A DNA stretch of 64,000 nt. Source: Utricularia gibba. Taxonomy: Eukaryota > Streptophyta > Magnoliopsida > Lamiales > Lentibulariaceae. This document shows, piece after piece, positions 51,501-60,701 of this stretch (position 1 is the first letter of the stretch; every line of letters begins with the position of its first letter). The stretch is taken from contig CM007990.1 in assembly GCA_002189035.1 (NCBI GenBank), positions 5,394,001 to 5,458,000 of the forward strand. The letters are read 5' to 3'. Below the pieces are notes generated by a model. That model did no database searches. It worked only from the letters and a program-made list of their open reading frames with translations, and was not told the DNA's origin. The translations under genes were made by a program, and so were the position numbers.

Positions 51501-54008
51501 TCTCACCAAGCTGCGGGAGCATGGCAATGATTGTGTCTGGATTAACCCTCATTGGTGACTCATACGCTCTTTGATTTCTGAATGAGTACATAACTGGAGG
51601 AGGAAGGGACCTTTTATTATCCAACAATGAGATGCACACGGAAAGAGAATTTACAAGGGCAGATCTTGAGTGCAAGTCTTCAAGGGCATGACCAAATATC
51701 CTCGTGACAAAGCTAAATATAAAGAGAGGCGTAAGAAAATCATTCAACAGCACCATGGAGAAAAATATTACGAAGAATTCCTCAAACCTAGGGCTGGATA
51801 ACTTCGTGGCAAGGGGATGGATATGTCCTTGTTATTGAACACAATGTCTCAGCTGCATTCGCATGCACTTCACAAGAATTCTGGTGACCATAGACGCATT
51901 GCTTAGATGAGGAGTGCCCAAAAATCTCTATTTAGAACGAAACCCAGGCATGACACAAAAAAAATCATGGAAACACCAAAGATAAACGAATACACGAAAG
52001 GATCACATAAACATGCATGTTCGTGAGAAACAGTGAGAATATGCACTGCCCTAATTTTCACAATTGTGGAGTTGTTTAGCTTGTAATGATCATTTCTAAT
52101 AAATATCATGGAAATCGCCATGATAAAAAAAGAAAAAAATGACTCAGATAGGATGTTTATGAGAAACAGAGAGATGATCCAACATCATATTTTTCATACT
52201 TACTGAGTTATTTAGCTTGTCTACGATCATTTCTAACAAGCAGCTATCAGCCAGCCACTGCATGACATCCAAAGAATTAGGGTACAAATGATCATCTGCA
52301 CCTACAAGCCGTACCAAGACCTGGCAAAAGCAATACACCATATAAGATGAAGGGTAGTTAACATAACTCTTTCAAAGGCCACAAATGCTCCATGAAATCA
52401 ATGATTGTCTCAACCTCCATGATGGATGTAATTCCAATTAAATCAACCAGCTTTCTGATGACATCTTGGTGAACCTACAAGACAAGAAACACATGTGGAG
52501 AATAGTGACGTTCAAAATAAATATTTTCTGTTGTGAAAAATGTGAAAATCATAAAAAGTAATGTCTCACTGGCTATTTCAAAAACAGATACTAATCTGTA
52601 GTTAGAAATCCAACACTGCAACCAAACTGAATCCCGCAGTTCCTTTCACACTGAGAAGCTATGCGACCTAACGTATATAACATAGCCCCTGTCCAACTAA
52701 TATTTATTTAACCAAAAAAAGGGGGCATAAGAAGTTGGGTTCATCAGGAAAAAACTACATGGCACATCATCCACAACCAACTGAGAAAAATGTCCTGCAT
52801 AGTGCGTTGTTTTACAAGTATTTTTTTTTCTCACGGGTCTCAACACAAATCAATCATGAAGAAACTAGGAAAATTTCTTGAAAAATTTATAGAAAGATCG
52901 ACAAATAGAAAAGCTAGACATGTTAACTGATGATTACAGGACAAATCATTGGGATCACCTTGACATAATTCATCAGAGGAATGGCCTTTCGTAACATTAG
53001 GCAGACCACGACCTGCATGCAAACCGCATCACAAATTGTATCCAAGACTATACAAACTAACTGTACTGCATCTTGACAAGCTAAAGAAAACAAACAGACC
53101 TTGCTAAAGTATCCGGCCAACAGTGCACTATGCATGCGGTCAGGCTCCAGAAAAGAGAAGAGCAAATCCATGAGCTGTAATGCAATGAAAATCCATCAGC
53201 TACTCTTATTGCTTCAGTTTTCTAGATACAGCAACCTTACCTCGTCTTCCTCTACCAACGTTTTCAAGATGACGTCAATTTCACATGTAAATATTTCACA
53301 GGCAATAAAAGGAAACCTAACCATGGGGAAAAAAACTGTTATGAAGAGACTTTCAACCAAATTCAATCATTTTTTTGAAAAAAAAAAAAAAAGCTCTGGA
53401 GAGTGCTTTAAAAAATAGATACAGCTTTGAAATAAATATAGACGTACTTGAAGGCTCGCTTGGTATCAGCATCATCAGGAGCATCATCAACAATATAGTG
53501 TAACAGCTGCTCAACTTGAGACCTATCTCTCAAACTGAGAACAATTGGTAACAAAGTAAGAATTGGAACGATGGCCATGATGCCAAAAAGAAACAAGATT
53601 ATTAGGATTCCATTCTGAGCAGATAACAAACAATGCTGTCAACGGGCAACCGTACAAATTTATAAGACGACTGTTTAGTGCTTTGCACTCTTGGATTATC
53701 TCTTCTTCATCCAAAAGCTCTTCCAAGGTAAAGTTCTCCTTGTCCAGGACAGAATCAACCTCAATTCAAAAAAATATACAACCACATCAAAATTCACTCG
53801 AATTATTTCATCATACAATAACACCATCATCCGTTTATAAGGCAATCAAAATACAAAGCCCCATCTCGCACAAACACATCATCAGTTGCATAATTCAGCC
53901 ACCACGCATTTCTAAATCCCAAACCCAGGACGAAGTAATAATTCGAAGACGCTTATATCAGGGGCTCACCGGAGAAGAAGTGGAGAGAGCTGTAAGCTTC
54001 CAAAACAT
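48508..54008 (-). CDS. SIT4 phosphatase-associated (SAPS, PP6 regulatory) protein; frame breaks as read
   Basis: Regulatory subunit for PP6/SIT4-type phosphatases. Nineteen exons from the start: 53970-54008, 53656-53759, 53448-53534, 53241-53316, 53100-53174, 52959-53012, 52415-52475, 52204-52320, 51788-51901, 51507-51712, 51073-51170, 50859-50962, 50556-50721, 50335-50457, 50075-50157, 49786-49924, 49645-49674, 49434-49504, 48508-49317. Signatures: MFWKLTALSTSSP, LLDEEEIIQECKALNSRLI, EQLLHYIVDDAPDDAD, LMDLLFSFLEPDRMHSALLAGYFSKV, RLVGADDHLYPNSLDVMQWLAD, HANAAETLC, IFGHALEDLHSRS; acidic Ser-rich tail ending FNDANYWRVDQEVAVLE. Three frame breaks: an extra A/T in a run at 52440-52443; a shift at the G4 run 51813-51816 (two bases short, or one extra); one missing G at 48597-48600 just before the conserved C-terminus. 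All splice phases otherwise fit. Arabidopsis relative: At3g45190 from memory. Confidence 0.9.
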
Positions 54009-54597
54009 ATCGTCCGCCCACAAGCACGCACTGTAAAAAGTACGTTAGTAACACCAGGGAGTGAGGAGACGCCCGAGAGATCCGAAAACCCAGAAAATGA
54101 ATCAGTAAAAAGTGCTCAAAGAAGAGCAAAATACGAAGACGGCCTCCGATTCAAACGAGGGATATGTGTCGCAATTCGAACTGTGGATATAAACCCTAAT
54201 TTTGCAGATCCGTTGAGCCGCAAATTATCCCGCACGCCCGCTGTGATTACCTGCCTTTACTTTATTTTATTTTATTTTGTTTAGTTTTTGTGTTTTATAT
54301 TATGTAAATACTCTAATATAATAAATAAACACATTGTTATTGCAAAAAAAATATTTCTAAATTCCATATTTTTTAAATTTTTATATAAAAATCATTAATC
54401 CAATCTATTTCTCATTTAATTCTGAATTTTAATGCATATCGCTTCCAGTTCAAGCTACGTACGCACATAGTACACTAAACTCAATATCGTACAGCCAAAA
54501 AGACTGAGTTGTGGTGGTAGTACAGAGATCAAGGGAAGCCTCATTGAGCATGAAGACGAGTTTAGTGACAATTTTGTACTACCCTCCTGGTTGACAA
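54009..54597. other. Intergenic region between SAPS and DRB2-like genes
   Basis: 589 bases: SAPS leader on the left, then an AT-rich stretch with TTTTA/TTTAT repeats (54255-54290), then the DRB2-like 3' UTR. No gene. Confidence 0.5.
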
Positions 54598-57345
54598 TCA
54601 AATCTCTAGCTGTTCAAGACACCTGACAACAGTATTCACATCCGCATCGACTTCAGAATCTTCTTCCCCGGCGTCGCTGGCCTCCTTTGCCGATGGAGGA
54701 GCAAGTGGGGTTGCAGCCGGGGGTCGGGGATCGTCATCTCTTCGACCTGGGGGGGAAGCAAACAGGGGAACGACATGCCGGGTGCTGACGGCCGGAGCTA
54801 CCCGAACAGAATGGCACTGCATTGCCGGAGCTGGAAGGGGAGTTGGAGCTGGAGGCGGCCGTTGTGGAAGTGGTGGGGCGGAGAACACCGGCACTGCTGT
54901 CCTTATCGTCACCGGTGGAGCTATTCCTTGGTAAGTAGGCTTTCTGCACTGGCTGATGGGAACATAAGGAGCGGCTCCCACTGCAAACCTCGGCGTACTG
55001 ATGGCGTCTGGGGCTGGGGAAGGCCGGTGACAGGTCAGTGGAGGATGCTTGAGGAGAGTGTGGGTATCAGAAGGTAGCCGGTTTAGGGGAGGAAGTTGTT
55101 GGTAGAGTAAAGGGAGGATTTTGGATGTGGGGCGTTGCGGGCTGGAGGGACGAGAGGCACCGGGAAACTTCGGCCGGAAGGAGGGGCAGGTCGGCAAGCA
55201 GCTAGAGTTGATGGTTTCCAGCTTACCCAGTGTGGGGCTGGAGGGACGGGAGGCTGGGGCTGGAAACTTCGGCCCAAAGGTTGAGCAAGAGGATAGTGTG
55301 GTTGAGTTGATTGTTTCCAGCTTCCCCTTCTGACGGTAATTCTGCAATGCCCTGGCAATTCTGATCTGCTCTTGCTCGTCGCTGTTTTCATGGTCCAGTG
55401 AAGCGCTTTCATCCTGCTCCGCCACTGACAAAAACATGACACAAGTTAATCATCAAAACCAGTAGCTTTTCGTTTCCTAAAACTAATCAAATATGGTAAA
55501 AAGGGCGGGCGGGTTACATTTTTTCAATGATGTCCAAGCAGCAAGTGCAGCATTCTTCTCAGCTTGCTTTTTGTTCTTGGCCGGTTCACCACGGAAGGTA
55601 ATTCCCGCCAATTCCACCATCCCGGTGAAGACAGGGAGGTGACTTAACCCGGTTCGGAAAGTAGTGTAATGCGGCAAAGGGGAACCAACTCTCTGCGCAA
55701 TTTCTTGCAACAGGTTCTTGTAAACACCGGTCTCATCCTGTACAAAACACACATCCCCACATCCACAAGATCAGATCCGAGTTCCAGACGACTCCTTGCC
55801 AAAGATGCTAAAAACTTCCATTTCAAACACCAAACCTTAGTGTCGTAACTGCAATCTATCAAACATCACCTGTTTTTCTAAGCAATTCTACATGAAAACA
55901 AAAAATGATGTACTGCTAGTAAATTTAAGCATAGACCCACACAGATAACATAAACGTAGAGAGGCAGCTGGGAGCAATAAATGCATCAACCCTCATTAAC
56001 ACTCAATCGAGGGGACGTGCACATGAATGCAGCAGCATGCTGTAGATAAGAACAATAAATGAGAGGGTAGGAAGGGGGACAAGACTAGGAACTGTACGTC
56101 TTTAGCTAAAAAAACAATCAATTTTCACACGTACACTTCTCTAAATCATACCTAAACCAAAAACAAACAGTAACTCTAGAGTATAAAACTAGTCCGTACG
56201 CATAAATCGGGACCAAAAAAAAAAACAACAGCTCACTGATAACAGAATTAAAACAGCAGTAAACAAGGCAAAGTTAGAAATGAAGAGGTGGAAATGAAAT
56301 ACATGTATGTGAGGCGGGAGATAAAGGATGTTGGAATCATTTCCTGCGGCAGGCTTTTTTCATGCATTTACTTGAAAAATAAAGAGAGTCAACATTGGCC
56401 ATTATCCATCTCCATCATTGTAACAAAATTACACAGCCAATTCAAAAAATTAAAAACATTGTCCTAGAGGAAACTACGCCACTTTTTACTGGAAGCATTT
56501 TTTCCAGTAGATAGCCTTCCAAAATCTAATTCTAAGCAAATCTCAAACACCGGCATTCTTTCATTGCATCAACACACGCCCGAGGAAAAATTACGATGAC
56601 ATTAGATACACTCAAGCATCTCATTGACTGGTCCAAGCATCAATCTTCAATTATACCCACGAACGAACAAGACAACCAACATTACCAAAATAAAGGAAAA
56701 AAAATACAAGCATATACTTCCACAACACACACCTGAACTGAGATTCAAGCATAAACATATCTGGTAACTGAGAAAAATGGCGAAAATGCCCTCCGATCAA
56801 CATAAACGCAGAAAGATAGAATAGCTCTAGGAAGTTAATGCTTCAGTCTAGTTGCAACTTCTAACCATCAGCCACCATTTTCATCCAATTTACTTTAAGA
56901 GGGGCAAACTCGTCATTTCATCATCCGCCGGAGAACAAAAATGAGATTAATCATCTATCTAGCGGCGGCAAGGCCGACAAAACTAAATCCTAGCAAAATC
57001 GAATGGAGATAGCGATGGAGCTGATCCAGAAACCGATCCACACCGAAATCCTCGATTTATTCGAAATCGCATTCAACTTTTTTAAGGAAAAAAACGAACC
57101 AGGATTCTAGCGGCGAGAGAATGGGAGGGGCCGCGCGAGGAGAGGGAGGCGAGAGCGACCTCGGCGGCCGAGTGCTCGGCGTGGCGAAGCGTGGAGCAGT
57201 ACTGTGGGCTCTCGAAGTTCTCCCCATTAAAACTGACCACCGCCTTGAAGCGCGGCGCGTGGTCGGGACCTTCCCTGATGCAAGTGTACGAAGGGAGATT
57301 GAAGCAGCTCCGCTGCGCCAGCTCCTGCAGCTGGTTCTTGTACAT
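54598..57345 (-). CDS. DRB2: Double-stranded RNA-binding protein, DRB2 type
   Basis: Plant DRB proteins partner with Dicer-like enzymes in small-RNA production; DRB2 modulates microRNA and siRNA pathways. Three exons: 57100-57345, 55518-55737, 54598-55424; 430 aa, close to Arabidopsis DRB2. dsRBD1 at 1-70 begins MYKNQLQELAQRSCFNLPSY and ends with the helix CSTLRHAEHSAAEVALASL. dsRBD2 at about 84-155 begins GVYKNLLQEIAQRVGSPLPHYTTF and ends AKNKKQAEKNAALAAWTSLK, including the KKxAK-like basic patch. The tail is Pro/Ser-rich with a duplicated block (GKLETINS followed by CPSFRPKFP or CSTFGPKFP) at two places, then a Pro-rich stretch and an acidic end (EEDSEVDADVNTVV). Intron 1 is 1362 bases and holds nothing I recognise. 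No frame problems. Confidence 0.94.
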
Positions 57346-57815
57346 CTTCGATCGACAGGATCAGAATGCGAATGAGCTTCTCCGGGATGCGTGCGGTGGA
57401 TTATTCCAGCGGCCAAAAGAAAAGAGAATCAAATCGACGCACCAAGAACTCCTCCGGAGAAGAAACAAACAAGAAGGTAGGCAGATACAGTGCAGCTAAC
57501 CCTATTTTTCTATTTCTTCCTTTCTCCATTTCTCTATATAATATTAAAATTAATAATTAATTAATTATTACACATTGCATTTACTTTTTTTAAATGTAGC
57601 ATTAAATATCATAAATTCCAACTGTTCCTCAACAGAAGCCCAAAAGGCCGATTTGAAAAAAGCCCAAATTATTTTCAAAAGCCCAGCCCAAAATTAGGTA
57701 TTTATTTACTGGGCTGATTTAGAAAATAAAATAATAAAAAAAGTAAAAAATGAATATTTGTAAATCGGAAATTAAAAAGCATGAAGCAGGGCTCTTTTTT
57801 GCAGAGGAAAACGCA

Positions 57816-57823
57816 TATAAAAG
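57816..57823 (+). promoter_or_regulatory. TATA box of the methyltransferase-like gene
   Basis: TATAAAAG, followed by a CT-rich region about 30 bases on that suits a transcription start near 57848. This would give a leader of about 330 bases. Confidence 0.65.
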
Positions 57824-57923
57824 GGGAAGCTTCTTTGTTATCTTCGCCGCTCGACTTCTTTCTGTGTGCTTCAGATCCATTTCTCGTCCTCAGATCCATT
57901 GCTCATCCGTATTGATTCAAGCT

Positions 57924-57929
57924 ATGTAG
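57924..57929 (+). promoter_or_regulatory. Minimal upstream ORF (AUG-stop)
   Basis: ATGTAG in the inferred leader. AUG-stop elements are known to stall ribosomes in some plant mRNAs. Function here is inference from position. Confidence 0.45.
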
Positions 57930-57946
57930 AGAAATCTTTCTTCAAG

Positions 57947-58072
57947 ATGAGTGTCGCAAGGTTTAGGGCGTCGAGGGTAAGAATTCCGAGAAGGATGTGG
58001 TTGGGATCTCAAAGTTCAGTGGGATTACTGGTGGGTGGGAATCATACCTCGTCCAGGTTCTGCACTCGCTAA
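57947..58072 (+). CDS. Upstream ORF, 41 residues, in the methyltransferase-like leader
   Basis: Starts MSVARFRASRVRIPRRMW and ends HTSSRFCTR; Arg/Ser-rich, ending 109 bases before the main ATG and in a different frame. I recall that Arabidopsis relatives of the main gene are annotated as hosts of a conserved-peptide uORF (CPuORF46/47), but I cannot compare the peptide from memory. It may be a regulatory peptide or only leader sequence. A leader intron could also change this picture. Confidence 0.45.
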   Translation: MSVARFRASRVRIPRRMWLGSQSSVGLLVGGNHTSSRFCTR

Positions 58073-58180
58073 ATTGTGTTCGTCTCTTCCTTTTTCCGGA
58101 TTTTTCTACCTCTGAATTAGCGTACAGTGTGATCTGTCTATTCTTGATAAACGATACGAAGGAACTAGTGGATCTGAAGA

Positions 58181-59533
58181 ATGGCTATGATGCTTTCAAT
58201 GTTGAAACCGCGCCGATCGCTTGTGATGCTTGGGTTTGTGAGGGCAGTTATGCTTGTTCTTGCTGTGATTATTATTTCGTTTATTCAACTTGCCCCTGAT
58301 GTGACCTCAGTCGAGCCAATTGCAATTGATGAATGTATGTTGAATATAAGCTCAAAATCTGATCTTGAACTCACTGGGATGCCGAAGCCTACATTGAGCT
58401 TCATTTTCCCCCCATTGTGGGCTCCTAGGCCAGCTTTCTCAGAAAGCAAAAACTTGAGTATGGATGTTTTTAAGTATTTAATGGGGAGTAACATGTTGAA
58501 GCCAGGTGCAAGAGCATTGTGTATTGGTGAGGGATCTTCCTCTGCAGCACTAAGCGAATTGGGCTTATGTGATGTATTTGGTGTCGAAAAGCACCCATAT
58601 TTCTCCTTGCTCAGGTGGAAATTCGTGTATGAGTTGAACTTTGAGGACAAGCATTTCGACTTCGTGTTCTTAAGAAATCTTGATTGCAGTCCAGCTATTG
58701 TATTGAGGGAGATTGAGCGTGTCTTGCGTCCTGGAGGAGTCGGTGCTGTGTTGGTGGCTAGTCATTACTCTGAGAATCTGATCAACTCAGCCAATACCTT
58801 CAACTCAATCTTGAAAAGCTCTAATGTCGTTCATTCCTGTCGAGTTGGACCTTTCTTGCTCGTAATACTTCAGAAGAGAACCAACCACTTCGCATCCTTT
58901 GAGCATATTCAGCTCCCTCCTGATTGCCCTTCTATTGCCATGAATAAGCCATTCATGAAGTACATTGAACCCCTGAACGGAAGATGCTGTGGATCATCCA
59001 AGGGCGAAGTTGCATATCTTCCCAAATTCATGAACATTTCCTCTAGAAACAGATTGATTTACATGAACATTGGTGCAGGAGGATATGCAAGGCCAAGCAT
59101 TCAGAAGATATCTGATCTTTATGCAGTGAAACAGGATATGCCATTCGATAAGTATGTTGTTCACTATATACCCTCCATCACGTACACCTACGTTCCGGAA
59201 CCAGGTATTAATCTAGTGTTCTATCGACCTCCGGGGGAGGAAGCCACTTCAGTCCCTGAATTTGTCTCTGAAGATGACATGGATGATTTTATCGATGAAG
59301 AGGACTTCGATTTCATGAAATGGCTCAAAGAAACAGTATCCGGTGGCAACTTCGTGATCCTTATGATGGATGCAAAGACAAAGGAGCTGAGCATCCTGGA
59401 GGAAATCTTCTCAACAGGAGCAATATGCTACGTCGATGAACTCTTCCTCCGCTGCTCAGATCAAGCTGACTGCATCGAAACCATCGATATCCTTCGCCAA
59501 AGAGGCGTGTACGCTCACCAGCATTTCCTTTGA
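58181..59533 (+). CDS. Membrane-anchored methyltransferase-like plant protein
   Basis: Plant-specific protein with a class I SAM-methyltransferase-like half; substrate unknown. Single exon, 450 aa. A basic N-terminus is followed by one hydrophobic segment (about 19-39, VRAVMLVLAVIIISFIQLA), so probably a type II membrane protein, perhaps of Golgi or ER. The methyltransferase fold shows a degenerate motif I (ALCIGEGSSSAALSELG), FDFVFLRNLD and the post-motif block VLREIERVLRPGGVGAVLVAS. The C-terminal half (GRCCGSSKGEVAYLPKFMNI, YIPSITYTYVPEPGINLVFY, VSGGNFVILMMDAK, CYVDELFLRCSDQ) is conserved in plants but uncharacterised to my knowledge. Motif I lacks the canonical Gly spacing, so catalysis is uncertain. 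Three nearby ATGs (codons 1, 3 and 4) could serve as start. The leader carries two upstream ORFs. Confidence 0.88.
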   Translation: MAMMLSMLKPRRSLVMLGFVRAVMLVLAVIIISFIQLAPDVTSVEPIAIDECMLNISSKSDLELTGMPKPTLSFIFPPLWAPRPAFSESKNLSMDVFKYLMGSNMLKPGARALCIGEGSSSAALSELGLCDVFGVEKHPYFSLLRWKFVYELNFEDKHFDFVFLRNLDCSPAIVLREIERVLRPGGVGAVLVASHYSENLINSANTFNSILKSSNVVHSCRVGPFLLVILQKRTNHFASFEHIQLPPDCPSIAMNKPFMKYIEPLNGRCCGSSKGEVAYLPKFMNISSRNRLIYMNIGAGGYARPSIQKISDLYAVKQDMPFDKYVVHYIPSITYTYVPEPGINLVFYRPPGEEATSVPEFVSEDDMDDFIDEEDFDFMKWLKETVSGGNFVILMMDAKTKELSILEEIFSTGAICYVDELFLRCSDQADCIETIDILRQRGVYAHQHFL

Positions 59534-60342
59534 TCTGCTCATCATCCCTTGTTGTTATGAATAAGTGGAGGGCGTGGGAGTCCATTCCTTGACTGAACCC
59601 ACGCTCGCCCACACGTCTTCCCTTTCATTGTGAGCTAGAGATGGAAGAGATCTGATCTCCCCATCTCCTAGATGTCTGTGCATGTCTCCCCTGAGAGATT
59701 GGTTGAATGTGATCTCAATGTGTTGGATTGAATTATTGGTGGCCCGCATGGGCTTTTGTCTGTCCCTAGTTTTTGTACGGCAGGACAGCACATGAACGTC
59801 ACATCCTGTCGGCGGGGGCATCCTGTTGTTGTCGTCGTCGTCGGTGGGTTAAACCAGGCAGCAACTTTATTCGAAAGGTAGATAGATCTACGCAACCACC
59901 ACGAACCCCGGTGGATGGATGTCTGAGTTGCCTTCGCTGGAGATTCCCCCGGTCTTCTTCCATCCAATGATACGAGTAAAAGAATCACATCACGTGTCTA
60001 GCATCCAGCGTCCAGAGATCCGATCAAAAATTTAAATAATATGATCAAATATATGATAAATTTTAAATTATTAGTAATCGATTGTATTAAATTTTTTCGA
60101 ATGCGAATGATTCAATGAAAAGAAATGGAATATCTTGAACTCATTGACAAGTATGGAAACAAAAATTTGGGATCCAAGTCTGTTTGTGGTTACTATTGAG
60201 CGTATCACGGGTTGGTGTTCCACGATGGTACTTTACAACTATTTATCAACCGTTCACTTTCTTCTCGAAGGAGAAATCCGAGTTATCCACGATGCGAATC
60301 TCATGATCCGTTTGATAGCAGTTTATATCGATGTGTGAGGGT
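59534..60342. other. Region between the methyltransferase-like gene and the copia element
   Basis: 809 bases: 3' UTR of the left gene (to roughly 59800), then intergenic DNA into which the retrotransposon inserted. No gene. If the LTR end proposed at 60343 is right, the target-site duplicate would be the 5 bases at 60338-60342. Confidence 0.45.
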
Positions 60343-60701
60343 TGTAGAACAGATATTTTTATTAATGTTATGCAAGAGTACACATATTTATAGTTCTTTA
60401 GCAACGGTCGCCTACTTCTAGGGATTAGCCGTTGCTCACTACGACTTCCAACAATATTGACTTCAGCACGTTGGGCCATATCATCATGTTGGGCCATTTT
60501 CTTGAAGTGGATGAGTAGCAAGATCTTTGTTGGTGGCCCATCTTCTGATCTTGCTGTCCAGTATAATCAGTCCGAGTTGCTGACAGACCTTCTTCTTCTT
60601 CCTCCCGTTATCTCTCAACACATTCGTATTTTCCTGTTCTGGGTCCTCCACATTTCTCACAGTTTGCTGCTGGTTTATCTCATATTCGTCCTCACTCGAC
60701 A
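60343..60701 (-). repeat. Probable 3' LTR of the copia element
   Basis: On the minus strand a purine-rich stretch (AAGGAGGAATGA) precedes TGTCGAG at 60701; a TATA-like sequence (ACTATAAATATG) and an AATAAA-like signal follow, and a TG...CA end ACA fits at 60343. An alternative left border starts at TGTTGAGAG (60620). Borders are inference, because the 5' LTR is not visible for comparison. Confidence 0.4.

Larger units (their letters stand above)
57346..58180. promoter_or_regulatory. Divergent upstream region of DRB2-like (-) and methyltransferase-like (+)
   Basis: 835 bases. Left part: DRB2-like leader. The AT-rich centre (57530-57780) separates it from a TATA box at 57816-57823 for the right-hand gene, whose leader holds upstream ORFs. 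Confidence 0.55.
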
